Assembly: GCF_014650955.1 (NCBI RefSeq)
Contig: NZ_BMVY01000001.1
Location: forward strand, 1,040,271 to 1,104,270
Direction of reading: 5' to 3'
Source of the DNA: Streptomyces tauricus
GTDB lineage: Bacteria; Actinomycetota; Actinomycetes; Streptomycetales; Streptomycetaceae
Length of the DNA: 64,000 bases
Shown: one piece after another, positions 1 to 8,178 of the stretch
How the letters are laid out: the number at the start of each line of letters is the position of its first letter
Numbering within the stretch: position 1 is the stretch's first letter
Notes under the pieces: generated by a model
Seen by the model: the letters and a program-made list of their open reading frames with translations, nothing else
Databases searched by the model: none
Told to the model about the DNA's origin: nothing
Made by a program: the position numbers and the translations under genes

Positions 1-50
1 GCCGCGCCCCGCTTCCGCCCCTGGAGGCGCGAGGGGCATAAGCTCTGCGG

Positions 51-671
51 GTGGCAAAGTACTTCGATGTTCATCCCGAGAATCCGCAGGCGCGGACCAT
101 CACCCAGGTCGCCGACTCCATTCGCGCGGGTGCGCTCGTCGTCTATCCCACGGACTCCTGCTTCGCGCTGGGGTGCCAGCTGGGCAGTCGTGACGGTATC
201 GACCGGATCCGCTCCATCCGCCGGCTCGACGACCGTCACCACTTCACGCTGGTGTGCCAGAACTTCGCGCAGCTCGGCCAGTTCGTGCAGGTCGACAACG
301 ACGTGTTCCGTGCCATCAAGGCTTCGACCCCCGGCAGTTACACCTTCATCCTCCCCGCGACCAGGGAGGTCCCGCGCAAGCTGCTCCACCCGAAGAAGAA
401 GACGGTCGGCGTCCGTATCCCCGACCATGTGGTCGCCCAGGCCCTGCTCGCCGAGCTGGGTGAGCCGCTGCTGTCCAGCACCCTCCTCCTGCCCGACGAG
501 GAGGAGCCGATGACCCAGGGCTGGGAGATCAAGGAGCGCCTCGACCACTCCGTCGACGCGGTGATCGACTCCGGCGACTGCGGCACCGAGCCGACCACGG
601 TCATCGACTTCTCCAGCGGCGAGGCCGAGATCGTCCGCAAGGGAGCCGGCGACGTCTCACGGTTCGAGTGA
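51..671 (+). CDS. YciO/Sua5/YrdC-family protein (threonylcarbamoyl-AMP synthase-like)
   Basis: 206 residues, the same length as E. coli YciO, and it looks like that branch of the Sua5/YrdC family rather than full-length Sua5, because the C-terminal Sua5 domain is absent. The YrdC core is visible: VVYPTDSCFALGC near residues 30-42, the basic SIRRLDD and KKKTVGVRIPDH stretches that line the nucleotide/carbonate pocket, and LLSSTLLLPDEE near 140-152. Family knowledge: YrdC proteins make the threonylcarbamoyl-adenylate used for t6A in tRNA, while the exact role of the YciO branch is less settled. The GTG at 51 is the only start that preserves the N-terminal strand. It appears to be a single cytoplasmic gene. 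The distinction between YciO and a housekeeping TsaC rests on length and overall look only. Confidence 0.88.
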   Translation: MAKYFDVHPENPQARTITQVADSIRAGALVVYPTDSCFALGCQLGSRDGIDRIRSIRRLDDRHHFTLVCQNFAQLGQFVQVDNDVFRAIKASTPGSYTFILPATREVPRKLLHPKKKTVGVRIPDHVVAQALLAELGEPLLSSTLLLPDEEEPMTQGWEIKERLDHSVDAVIDSGDCGTEPTTVIDFSSGEAEIVRKGAGDVSRFE

Positions 672-795
672 TCCGTGATCCGTCGCCCGGCCGCGGTGCG
701 GCGCCGCTGCCGCCGTCGACCATGGTGCGGCGCCCGCCGAACCGTCGGCCCTCTAGCGTCTGCCTCATGACCATCAACAGGCAGCGAGGCGTCGC

Positions 796-1614
796 GTGAC
801 GCCGTGGGAGGCCGTCGCGGTGTTCGCCGCGGGCGTGGGTGCGGGCGGGGTCAACACCGTGGTCGGTTCCGGCACCCTGATCACCTTTCCCGTGCTGCTC
901 GCCACCGGTCTGCCGCCCGTCACCGCGACGGTCTCGAACGCGCTCGGCCTGGTCCCCGGCGCCATCAGCGGCGCCTTCGGCTACCGCAAGGAGCTGCGCG
1001 GTCAGCGGCGGCGCATCCTCAAGCTGAGCGTCGGCGCGTTGGTGGGCGGCTTCACGGGCGCCGTGCTGCTGCTGGCGCTGCCCGCCACCGCCTTCGAAAG
1101 GATCGTGCCGGTCGTGGTGGGCATGGCCCTGGTCCTGGTCGCCTTCCAGCCGCTGATCACGAAGCGTCTTCGGCGTCGCCGCACGGAGGTTCGTGCGGCG
1201 ACCGCGGGGCCGCCGGGGCCGGTCGCGCAGTGCCCCGCGCCCCTGCGGGAGCGCAGCAGTGACGGCGGGCCGCTGCTGTTCGTCGGGCTGACCCTCGCGA
1301 GCGTCTACGGCGGCTACTTCGCGGCGGCGCAGGGAATCATCTACATGTCGCTGATGGGGGTGCTCCTGGACGAGACGATGCAACGCCTCACCGCCGTCAA
1401 GAACGTCCTCGTCGCCGTCGTCAACACCGTCGCCGCGACCTTCTTCCTCTTCGTCGCGGACTTCGACTGGACTGCCGTCGCCCTGATCGCCGTCGGCTCC
1501 GCGATCGGCGGACAGCTCGGGGCCGCGGTGGGCCGGCGCTTCAGCCCCGTGGTCCTGCGGATCCTCATCGTGACGGTCGGCACGGTCGCTCTCGTCCAAC
1601 TGCTGCTGCGCTGA
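796..1614 (+). CDS. TauE/SafE-family sulfite/anion exporter
   Basis: 272-residue polytopic membrane protein. The N-terminal GVGAGGVNTVVGSGTLITFP and the glycine-rich helix following it are the family hallmark, and a second related half begins near residue 155 (LLFVGLTLASVYGGYFAAAQG), the internal duplication expected of TauE/SafE proteins. About eight hydrophobic segments are visible. A basic, Arg-rich loop near residues 125-150 separates the halves. Family members export sulfite, sulfoacetate or related organosulfur anions, but the substrate cannot be told here and no sulfur-metabolism gene is adjacent. A GTG start is used. The gene is convergent with the NUDIX gene, separated by only 13 bases with no obvious terminator. 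Confidence 0.88.
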   Translation: MTPWEAVAVFAAGVGAGGVNTVVGSGTLITFPVLLATGLPPVTATVSNALGLVPGAISGAFGYRKELRGQRRRILKLSVGALVGGFTGAVLLLALPATAFERIVPVVVGMALVLVAFQPLITKRLRRRRTEVRAATAGPPGPVAQCPAPLRERSSDGGPLLFVGLTLASVYGGYFAAAQGIIYMSLMGVLLDETMQRLTAVKNVLVAVVNTVAATFFLFVADFDWTAVALIAVGSAIGGQLGAAVGRRFSPVVLRILIVTVGTVALVQLLLR

Positions 1615-1627
1615 CCGCCGCGTGCGC

Positions 1628-2350
1628 CTACTTGCTGAACGGTCCTTCCAGCGCCGCCCACTGCAGCAGCATGATGGTCTTGGCGTCGGCGATCTCGCCC
1701 GTACGGATCATGCCCAGGGCCTCTCTGAAGGGCAGTTCGACGGTCTCGATGACTTCGCCCTCCTCGTCGAGACCGCCGCCCTCGTGGGTGCGGGTGGCCG
1801 GTCCGTAGGAGGCGGCGTAGAAGGTGACGCGCTCGGTGACCGAGCCCGGGCTCATATAGACGTCGAAGACCCGCTCGACCTCGCCGACCGTGTGCCCGGT
1901 CTCCTCGATGACCTCGCGGCGTACGGCGACCTCGGGGTGTTCGTCGTCATCGTCCAGCAGACCGCCCGGTGTCTCGACGAGCATGCCGTCGGGGTGTCCG
2001 TTGACGTACACCGGATAGCGGAACTGCCGGGTCAGCAGCACGGTTTCGCGTTCCGTGTCGTAGAGCAGGATCGTGGCGCCGTTGCCGCGGTCGTGCGTCT
2101 CGCGCTCCTGGGTGGACCAGGTGCCGTCGGCGAGCTGCAGGTCGAACGTCGTGGTGCGCTCCACGTACCAGTGGCAGGACAGCAGGGTCACGTCCCGCAC
2201 CTTGACCCGGGGGTTCCCCGTCAGGTCGAGACCGACCCGGTCGAGTCCGGTACGGCCCCTGCGGTCCGGTGTGTCGATGCCCGCGGTCACCGTGCGCCGG
2301 CCGGGGAGGAGGTGCGGATGGAACAAATGGTCATGTCCTGCTTCTACCAT
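1628..2350 (-). CDS. NUDIX hydrolase, NudK-like (GDP-sugar pyrophosphatase type)
   Basis: The Nudix box reads GGLLDDDDEHPEVAVRREVIEETG, with the REVIEETG core intact. The flanking DRGNGATILLYD, RQFRYPVYVNG and DVYMSPGSVTERVTF follow the E. coli NudK pattern closely, so hydrolysis of GDP-mannose or another nucleotide-sugar is the best guess. The start is uncertain. ATG at 2350 gives 240 residues and a charged N-terminal tail unlike NudK, while the in-frame GTG at 2200 gives 190 residues, the usual family length. Only 25 bases separate 2350 from the stop of the upstream FN3 lipoprotein gene, so it may be the last gene of that transcript. It should be cytoplasmic. Confidence 0.9.
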   Translation of the reverse strand: MVEAGHDHLFHPHLLPGRRTVTAGIDTPDRRGRTGLDRVGLDLTGNPRVKVRDVTLLSCHWYVERTTTFDLQLADGTWSTQERETHDRGNGATILLYDTERETVLLTRQFRYPVYVNGHPDGMLVETPGGLLDDDDEHPEVAVRREVIEETGHTVGEVERVFDVYMSPGSVTERVTFYAASYGPATRTHEGGGLDEEGEVIETVELPFREALGMIRTGEIADAKTIMLLQWAALEGPFSK

Positions 2351-2375
2351 CCCGGTCCCGCCCCTGTCAGGCGCG

Positions 2376-3203
2376 TCATTGATCAGCGGAGGCCCCGGTG
2401 GTCAGCCGGACCACGTTCGACAGCGCGCCGTGCGTGAACGCCCGGACGCGGTAGGACCCCTGTTTCTCGGTGGGCAGGGTGATCAGTCCCGCGGAATTGA
2501 CGTCGGGTTCGAAGACGGCGACCGGCGCGTAGCCGGAGTCGTCCCCGGAGCCCTCGTCGGAGTCCCCGGGGATACGGGACTCCAGCAGGAACCCCTTCTC
2601 GTCGGAGGCGTGGTCCGTCCATGTGAACAGAATGCCGTTCGCATGCTTGACCACAGCCTTGAACCCGGTGGGCGCTCCGGCACCCGTGGGCCGCAGCGGC
2701 CGGCCCGGGGAGGTCCGCTCCGGGTCCTTGCGGGCGGGCAGCCAGTCATGGCCGACGTCCTCGTCCGCCGCCGTCAGCCCGCCCGCGGGCAGGGAGACGT
2801 CCACCGGCTTCGAAACGGGACCGGCGAAGGCACGCAGCCGGTAGTGGAAGGTCGTGTGCGGCATCAGATCGGGGTGCCGGTAGCTCGTCACCTGGGGCGG
2901 CAGATACTGCAGAACGGTGTACGGGCCCGCCGCGTCCGTCGCGAATTCGAGGATGTGGCCGGACGCGCCCGGACCGCCGCCGCCCTGCCAGCGCAGGTCG
3001 ATGTCCGTGGGCGAGGTGCGCTCGGCGCGGAGCACGACGCCCGGGGCCGCACCCGCCGTGCCTGTCGTGCCCGCCTCGCCCGCCGTTCGGGGCGTGCCTG
3101 GCGTGCGGGGCGTGTCGCAGGCCGACAGCGCCGGCCCGATGACGAGCAGGGAAAGGGCCAGGACCAGTGCTGTCGGCGCCGCGCCGCGTACGGGAACTCT
3201 CAT
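2376..3203 (-). CDS. Secreted lipoprotein with fibronectin type III-like modules
   Basis: 275 residues from ATG 3203. The first 27 or so residues form a signal peptide ending in the lipobox LSAC, so the protein should be lipid-anchored outside the membrane. A Pro/Thr/Gly/Ala-rich linker follows, then two beta-sandwich modules: the first contains DIDLRWQGG and FHYRLRAFAG, the second contains ILFTWTDHASDEKGF and GSYRVRAFTHG, both with the strand and Tyr-x-Val/Leu-Arg-Ala patterns of FN3 domains. No catalytic motif is seen. It begins 10 bases after the stop of the upstream secreted jelly-roll protein, so the two are likely co-transcribed and may act together at the cell surface, for example in carbohydrate binding. 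That role is inference. Confidence 0.8.
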   Translation of the reverse strand: MRVPVRGAAPTALVLALSLLVIGPALSACDTPRTPGTPRTAGEAGTTGTAGAAPGVVLRAERTSPTDIDLRWQGGGGPGASGHILEFATDAAGPYTVLQYLPPQVTSYRHPDLMPHTTFHYRLRAFAGPVSKPVDVSLPAGGLTAADEDVGHDWLPARKDPERTSPGRPLRPTGAGAPTGFKAVVKHANGILFTWTDHASDEKGFLLESRIPGDSDEGSGDDSGYAPVAVFEPDVNSAGLITLPTEKQGSYRVRAFTHGALSNVVRLTTGASADQ

Positions 3204-3213
3204 GTGCTCGCTG

Positions 3214-3819
3214 CTACTTGCGCCAGAAGTGGACGTTGCTCCACACGACGGTGGCCGGGCCGTTGCCGCTGTTGGTGCGGTAGGCGCCGAACTTGTCGTA
3301 GAAGCTGCCGCCGGGGCTGGCGTAGGTGTGTTTGAGCGAGCCGTTGATGTAGGTGCGGTGCGAAGTACCGACCTGGTGGACGGTGTTGACCCGGACGGTG
3401 GCGCCGACGGTACCGGCGTTGGAGAGGGTGTCGCCTCCGTGGACCGCGTACAGCCGTCCGCCGCGTTCGGCGGCGAGCATGAAGTAGGGGCCCGCCGCGG
3501 ACTCGTTGAACGTCTGCTTGAGGCTGATCCGGGTGCCGCTGAGGCTGCTGATGCGGAAGTAGCCCTCGAACTGGCGGGTGCCGCCGGTGTAGGTGGCGTA
3601 CCGGCGCTCGGCCCGCTGGTCTCCACTGGCCGTGGAGCAGGTGAGCTGGAAGGTCAGCCCGTCGACCTGGCCGCAGCCGCGCTCCTGCACGGTGTAGGTG
3701 GGCGAGACGGATGTCCAGCCGCCGGGTTCCACTTCGGCGAAGGCGTTCGGGGCGGCGGCCAGGAGGGAGGATGCGCACACCGCGCCGGTCACGGTGAGCG
3801 CTCTGAAGCGCGTGAGCAT
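3214..3819 (-). CDS. Secreted concanavalin-like (jelly-roll) protein, possible polysaccharide lyase or lectin
   Basis: 201 residues from ATG 3819, which has a clear AAGGAG site; a longer reading frame upstream lacks a ribosome site. Residues 1-28 form a Sec signal peptide ending AAAPNAFAE. The mature part is beta-rich, with two cysteines (RGCGQ, FQLTCS), FEGYFRISSLSGTRISLKQTF, and a final strand pattern DKFGAYRTNSGNGPATVVWSNVHFW that resembles concanavalin-like lyases and glucanases, in which a copy of K-x-G-x-Y-x-S-N-S-G precedes the last strand. The catalytic motifs of PL7 alginate lyase (R-x-E-x-R, QIH) are not evident, so it may be a lectin-like or divergent lyase protein. It is the first gene of the run with the FN3 lipoprotein. 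Confidence 0.65.
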   Translation of the reverse strand: MLTRFRALTVTGAVCASSLLAAAPNAFAEVEPGGWTSVSPTYTVQERGCGQVDGLTFQLTCSTASGDQRAERRYATYTGGTRQFEGYFRISSLSGTRISLKQTFNESAAGPYFMLAAERGGRLYAVHGGDTLSNAGTVGATVRVNTVHQVGTSHRTYINGSLKHTYASPGGSFYDKFGAYRTNSGNGPATVVWSNVHFWRK

Positions 3820-4136
3820 GTCGGCTCCTTGAGTGGGGGGTCGCTGACCGCTCAATTTCACATATATAAACATTGACTGTGTTTTTGAACGGCTGACTTG
3901 GAAGGTAGGACTAGACCAAGTGCGCGTCAAGAGGTGCGTACGTGCGGGTCGGTGAGAGCTGGCCGCACCCCGCGGCGGCGCCGCAAAATGTCACCGCCCG
4001 CGCCCCTTACGGGGCCCGACGATCCATCAGGTCATCCGTCCCGGACTCTTGACTCTGCTCTCGGCGGTCGGGATTCTCGTCGCAGCGTTTGCACGAGTCA
4101 TGACAAGTAGCGTGCCGCCGACCGAAGACGTGGGTG
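3820..4136. promoter_or_regulatory. Divergent intergenic region with AT-rich core and a repeat-element copy
   Basis: 317 bases between two divergent secreted-protein genes. Positions 3856-3888 are strikingly AT-rich for this genome and probably hold the promoters: minus-strand TTATAT-like and plus-strand TTGACT-like hexamers are present but their spacing is not convincing. At 3907-3920 a sequence matches 10 of 14 positions of the DasR-type operator TGGTCTAGACCA core. 3941-4020 is copy A of the intergenic repeat described separately. No gene is supported here. Confidence 0.45.
3941..4020. repeat. GC-rich intergenic repeat element, copy A
   Basis: Contains the shared modules TGCGGGTCGGTGAGAG, GGCGGCGCCGCAAAATGTCA and CGCGCCCCTTACGGGG. 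The same modules in the same order recur at 6861-6939 and, in part, at 22111-22240. GC-rich elements of this kind are dispersed between genes throughout Streptomyces genomes. The last part can form a small CCCC-TTAC-GGGG hairpin. Confidence 0.7.
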
Positions 4137-6200
4137 ATGATCATGACCCGACAGCCCCTCCACCGGCGCCGGCCGCTCACGGTCCTGTCGCTGCTGCTCG
4201 TCGTGATGGCCATGGCGCTCGGTCCCACGCCCAGTTCCGCCGCCGGGACGGACTGGTGGGACCCGACCGCGCGGCCCGCCCCCGACTCGCAGATCAACGT
4301 CACGGGAGAACCCTTCAAGGGCACGGACTCCCAGGGCGAGGTACGCGGGTTCGTCGACGCGCACAACCACATCATGGCCAACGAGGCCTTCGGCGGGCGG
4401 CTCATCTGCGGCAAGCCCTTCTCGGAGGCGGGGGTCGCCGACGCCCTCAAGGACTGTCCCGAGCACTACCCCGACGGTTCGCTGGCCATCTTCGACTTCA
4501 TCACCAACGGCGGTGACGGCAAGCACGATCCGGACGGCTGGCCCACGTTCAAGGACTGGCCCGCCCATGACTCGCTGACCCACCAGCAGAACTACTACGC
4601 CTGGGTCGAGCGGGCCTGGCGCGGCGGCCAGCGCGTCCTCGTCAACGACCTCGTCACCAACGGCGTGATCTGCTCGGTCTACCCCTTCAAGGACCGCAGT
4701 TGCGACGAGATGACCTCGATCCGGTTGCAGGCGAAGCTGACCTACGACATGCAGGACTACATCGACGCGATGTACGGCGGGCCGGGCAAGGGCTGGTTCC
4801 GGATCGTCACCGACAGCGCGCAGGCCCGCGAGGTCGCCCAGCAGGGCAAACTCGCCGTCGTCCTGGGCGTGGAGACGTCCGAACCCTTCGGCTGCAAGCA
4901 GATCCTGGACATCGCGCAGTGCGACAAGGCCGACATCGACGCCGGGCTCGACGAGTTGTACGACCTCGGCGTGCGCAGCATGTTCCTGTGCCACAAGTTC
5001 GACAACGCCCTGTGCGGGGTCCGGTTCGACGAGGGCGGCCTCGGTACGGCGATCAACGTCGGCCAGTTCCTGTCGACGGGCACCTTCTGGCAGACGGAGA
5101 AGTGCACGGGCCCTCAGCACGACAACCCCATCGGGGGCGCGGCGGCGCCGGGCGCCGAGAAGGAACTGCCCCCGGGTGTCGACGTACCGACGTACGACGA
5201 GGACGCGCAGTGCAACAAGCGCGGGCTCACCGATCTCGGTGAGTACGCCGTGCGCGGGCTGATGAAGCGCAAGATGATGCTGGAGATCGACCACATGGGC
5301 GTCAAGGCCACCGGCCGGGCCCTCGACATCTTCGAGTCCGAGTCCTACCCCGGCGTGATCTCCTCGCACAGCTGGATGGACCTGAACTGGACCGAGCGGG
5401 TCTACCGCCTCGGCGGCTTCATCGCCCAGTACATGCACGGCTCCGAGCAGTTCGGCGCGGAGGCCGCGCGGACGAAGGCCCTGCGCGACAAGTACGACGT
5501 GGGCTACGGCTACGGCACCGACATGAACGGCGTCGGCGGCTGGCCCGCCCCGCGGGGCGCGGACACCTCGAACCCCGTGCGGTATCCGTTCCGCAGCACC
5601 GACGGCGGGGCCGTGCTCGACCGGCAGACCACCGGGCAGCGCACCTGGGACATCAACGCCGACGGCGCCGCCCACTACGGGCTCGTCCCGGACTGGATCG
5701 AGGACATCCGGCTGGTCGCGGGCCAGGGCGTCGTGGACGACCTGTTCCGGGGCGCCGAGTCCTACCTCGACACCTGGGGCGCGTCCGAGCGGCACCAGGC
5801 GGGGGTGAACCTCGCCAAGGGCGCGCCCGCGTCGGCCAGTTCGTCGGAGTCGGGCATCTTCACCAGTTACGCGCCCGGCCGGGCCGTGGACGGCGACCGG
5901 GGCACCCGCTGGGCCAGCGACTGGAGCGACGACCAGTGGCTGCGGATCGACCTCGGCTCCACCAGCACGGTCAGGCACGTCACCCTCGACTGGGAGCGCG
6001 CCTACGCGAAGTCGTACCGCGTGGAGGTCTCCACGAACGGCACCGACTGGCAGTCCGTGTGGTCCACCACCGCCGGGGACGGCGGCCTGGACACGGCCCG
6101 CTTCTCCGGCGTACCCGCCCGCCATGTGCGGGTCCACGGGCTCGATCGCGGTACGGACTGGGGGTACTCCCTGTACGAGGTGGGCGTCCACACCAGCTGA
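4137..6200 (+). CDS. Secreted M19-like metallohydrolase with C-terminal F5/8 (discoidin/CBM32) domain
   Basis: About 687 residues. A basic N-terminus plus hydrophobic segment ending SSAAG is a signal peptide. The catalytic part has the amidohydrolase/M19 renal-dipeptidase pattern in order: DAHNH near residue 73, VGVETSE near 243, LCHKFDN near 285, LEIDHMG near 383, ISSHSW near 410 and YGTDMNG near 460, supplying candidate His, Glu and Asp metal ligands. Large insertions separate the motifs, so it is not a typical 400-residue dipeptidase. Residues from about 556 on form an F5/8 type C domain (NLAKGAPASASSS, RAVDGDRGTRWAS, WLRIDLGS), usually glycan-binding. Starts GTG 4134, ATG 4137 and ATG 4143 are all in frame. 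Peptide or amide bond substrate unknown. Confidence 0.85.
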   Translation: MIMTRQPLHRRRPLTVLSLLLVVMAMALGPTPSSAAGTDWWDPTARPAPDSQINVTGEPFKGTDSQGEVRGFVDAHNHIMANEAFGGRLICGKPFSEAGVADALKDCPEHYPDGSLAIFDFITNGGDGKHDPDGWPTFKDWPAHDSLTHQQNYYAWVERAWRGGQRVLVNDLVTNGVICSVYPFKDRSCDEMTSIRLQAKLTYDMQDYIDAMYGGPGKGWFRIVTDSAQAREVAQQGKLAVVLGVETSEPFGCKQILDIAQCDKADIDAGLDELYDLGVRSMFLCHKFDNALCGVRFDEGGLGTAINVGQFLSTGTFWQTEKCTGPQHDNPIGGAAAPGAEKELPPGVDVPTYDEDAQCNKRGLTDLGEYAVRGLMKRKMMLEIDHMGVKATGRALDIFESESYPGVISSHSWMDLNWTERVYRLGGFIAQYMHGSEQFGAEAARTKALRDKYDVGYGYGTDMNGVGGWPAPRGADTSNPVRYPFRSTDGGAVLDRQTTGQRTWDINADGAAHYGLVPDWIEDIRLVAGQGVVDDLFRGAESYLDTWGASERHQAGVNLAKGAPASASSSESGIFTSYAPGRAVDGDRGTRWASDWSDDQWLRIDLGSTSTVRHVTLDWERAYAKSYRVEVSTNGTDWQSVWSTTAGDGGLDTARFSGVPARHVRVHGLDRGTDWGYSLYEVGVHTS

Positions 6201-6248
6201 CCCCCCGCAGGGCGCACACCAGGAACGAGCAGGCGCGAAAGGGACCAC

Positions 6249-6857
6249 ATGGCACGGATGCCGTCGGCCGAGCGGCGCCGTCAGCTCACCGAGGCGGCCA
6301 TCCGCGTGATGACCCGGGACGGCGTCCCCAGGACGACGACCCGGTCCATCGCGGCCGAGGCGGGCGTGTCACTGAGCGTCTTCCACTACTGCTTCGACTC
6401 CAAGCAGGCGCTGATCGAGTCGGTCATCGAGACGATCACCGGTCACTCCGTCACGGTGGTGCGCGAGGCGATCCGGCCGAAGGCCACCCTGCGGGAGACG
6501 GTCGCGGCCGGCTTCCGCGCCTACTGGGACCATGTGGCCGCCCACCCGGGCGAACACATGCTCACGTACGAGCTGACGCAATATGCTCTGCGGCAGCCGG
6601 GGTTCGAGCATCTGGCCCGACGGCAGTACGAGCTGTACTCCGACACGTACGCCGAACTCATCCGGCAGCTCGGCCGCGAGATGGATTTCGCGCTGCGCGT
6701 GCCTGTTCCGGTGCTGGCCCGCTATCTGGCCGCCATGACCGACGGGCTGACTCTCAACTACCTCGTGCTCGGCGGCGACTCGGCGTGGGCGGACGTGCTC
6801 GACACGATCACCGACCATGTGGCCGGGCTCGTACGCGACACGGACGAGGTCACTTGA
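6249..6857 (+). CDS. TetR/AcrR-family transcriptional regulator
   Basis: 202 residues. The N-terminal HTH is clear: RRRQLTEAAIRVMTRDGVPRTTTR followed by SIAAEAGVSLSVFHYCFDSKQALIES (residues about 9-58), with the family's Y-x-x-F-x-x-K-x-x-L ending. The all-helical C-terminal half is a ligand-binding and dimer domain of unknown specificity. A good GAAAGGGA ribosome site precedes the ATG. It lies 48 bases after the M19-like hydrolase gene on the same strand and could regulate it or be read through from it; no palindromic operator was recognised in the short gap. Confidence 0.92.
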   Translation: MARMPSAERRRQLTEAAIRVMTRDGVPRTTTRSIAAEAGVSLSVFHYCFDSKQALIESVIETITGHSVTVVREAIRPKATLRETVAAGFRAYWDHVAAHPGEHMLTYELTQYALRQPGFEHLARRQYELYSDTYAELIRQLGREMDFALRVPVPVLARYLAAMTDGLTLNYLVLGGDSAWADVLDTITDHVAGLVRDTDEVT

Positions 6858-6860
6858 ACC

Positions 6861-6939
6861 TGCGGGTTCGGTGAGGGGGCCGGCCGCGCCCCTCGGCGGA
6901 GCCGCAGGGTGTCACTGCCCCGCGCCCCTTCGGGGTCCG
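6861..6939. repeat. GC-rich intergenic repeat element, copy B
   Basis: Fills the gap between the convergent TetR and LysR-domain genes. Shares with copy A the modules TGCGGGTTCGGTGAGGG, CGGCGGAGCCGCAGGGTGTC and CGCGCCCCTTCGGGG. The last part can form a CCCC-TTC-GGGG hairpin and may serve as a terminator for both genes. Confidence 0.7.
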
Positions 6940-7719
6940 CTAGCGACCGCGGGGCTTGCCTCGCTTGGCGCCCTTGGTGCTCTTGGCGCCCTTGGCGGGA
7001 CCCGCACCCCTCCGGGGGTTCTTGGCACCGGTCCTGCCCGTAGCGGGCTTGCCGCGGGGGGTGGCCTTGTCCGGGGAGCGCGCGGGCTTCTGCTCGGCCG
7101 CGGGCTGCGTACGGCCGCGTGAGCTGTTGACCGTACGGCCGCGGACGATCCCGATGAAGTCCTCCACCAGGTCCGTGGTCCGCTCCTCCGGCCACGACAG
7201 GGCGACCCGCGACTCGGGGGCGTCCGTCACCGGCCGGTAGGTGAGGTCCTTGCGGTGGTGGAGGCGGGCGATCGACTGCGGAACGACGAGGAGTCCCACC
7301 CCCGCCGCCACCAGGTCGACCGCGTCGGCCGTCGTGGCGGGGCGCTCGATCGCGGGGCGGCCCGGCAGGCGCTCCCAGTCGAGGGTGTCGTCCAGCGGGT
7401 GCAGCACGATGTCGTCCGCCAGGTCCTCGGCGCTCACCTCGTCCACCGCGGCCACGACGTGGTCCTTGGGGACGACTACCACGCTCGTCTCCGTGTAGAG
7501 GGGAATCGCGCTGAGATCCGTACCGTCGACCGGCAGCCGGACCAGGCCCGCGTCCGCGTCGCCGCCCCGCAGCGCGTCGAAGGACTCGCCGACGGACATC
7601 GCGAGGAGCGTCAGGGGGACGTCGGGCAGCCGCTCGTTCCAGATCCGCACCCATTTGCTGGGCGTCACTCCCGGGACATACGCGAGCCGGAACGAAGGGG
7701 AATCTTCCGAGCCTGTCAC
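6940..7719 (-). CDS. LysR-type substrate-binding domain protein lacking HTH, with basic tail
   Basis: 259 residues. Residues 10-195 follow the effector-binding domain of LysR regulators (FRLAYVPGVTPSKWVRIWNERLPDVPLTLL; GDADAGLVRLPVDGTDLSAIPLYTE; VVPKDHVVAA; AVDLVAAGVGLLVVPQSIARL), but there is no N-terminal winged helix; the frame begins directly with the effector domain. Residues 205-259 are a very basic low-complexity tail rich in Lys, Arg, Pro and Gly (AKGAKSTKGAKRGKPRGR at the end), like nucleoid-associated protein tails, so it could still touch DNA. The GTG start at 7719 overlaps a GGTGACAGG stretch without a separate ribosome site and may be leaderless. It is divergent from the DUF5997 gene, an arrangement I associate with streptomycetes. 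Confidence 0.8.
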   Translation of the reverse strand: MTGSEDSPSFRLAYVPGVTPSKWVRIWNERLPDVPLTLLAMSVGESFDALRGGDADAGLVRLPVDGTDLSAIPLYTETSVVVVPKDHVVAAVDEVSAEDLADDIVLHPLDDTLDWERLPGRPAIERPATTADAVDLVAAGVGLLVVPQSIARLHHRKDLTYRPVTDAPESRVALSWPEERTTDLVEDFIGIVRGRTVNSSRGRTQPAAEQKPARSPDKATPRGKPATGRTGAKNPRRGAGPAKGAKSTKGAKRGKPRGR

Positions 7720-7777
7720 CTGGCCAGGTTACCCGGCGTGGTCGGCGCTGGTTCACATGCTCGATACCCTTGCCGTT

Positions 7778-8164
7778 ATGACGTCGCACGAGAACACCCA
7801 GACGATGAAGCCCGCGACCGCGGCGAAGAAGCTGGGTGTGTACCTAGAGGCCACACCCGCCGAGTTCCAGGAAGGTGTCGTCTCGCGCTCCGAGCTCACC
7901 GCACTCCAGGCCGATCCGCCCGAGTGGCTGCAGGAGCTGCGGCGCACCGGACCGCACCCCCGGCCGGTGGTCGCCGCCAAGCTCGGCGTCTCCATCTCCG
8001 GGCTCGCCCGCGGCGGGGTGACGGACGCCCTCACCACGGACGAGATCGAGGCGCTGAAGAAGGACTCCCCGGAGTGGCTGCAGAAGGAGCGCGCCACACA
8101 GGCCGAGGTCCGCAAGGAGACGGCACGCATCAAGGACCTCAAGGACAAGAAGGCCGAGCGGTAG
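7778..8164 (+). CDS. DUF5997-family protein
   Basis: 128 residues from ATG 7778. The sequence MKPATAAKKLGVYLEATP, WLQELRRTGPHPRPVVAAKLGVSISGLARGG and LTTDEIEALKKDSPEWL is that of the actinobacterial DUF5997 family as I recognise it. Two repeated short helical units, each ending in PEWLQ, can be seen, and the KLGVSISGLARGG segment resembles a helix-turn-helix recognition region. No enzyme motif is present, and the C-terminus is Lys/Glu-rich. It is divergent from the LysR-domain gene with 58 bases between the starts. Earlier in-frame starts (7655, 7757) lie inside or just upstream of the divergent gene's 5' end and are less likely. The function is unknown. Confidence 0.85.
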   Translation: MTSHENTQTMKPATAAKKLGVYLEATPAEFQEGVVSRSELTALQADPPEWLQELRRTGPHPRPVVAAKLGVSISGLARGGVTDALTTDEIEALKKDSPEWLQKERATQAEVRKETARIKDLKDKKAER

Positions 8165-8178
8165 CAGCCGAGCCGCAG

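Noticed and set aside
3898..4110. 70-codon plus-strand frame upstream of the M19-like gene
   Set aside because: It runs through the dispersed repeat element and has no motif or ribosome site.
4098..6248. 716-codon minus-strand open frame opposite the M19-like gene
   Set aside because: Antisense shadow with low-complexity Val/Gly/Asp composition; the plus strand has signal peptide, metal motifs and F5/8 domain.
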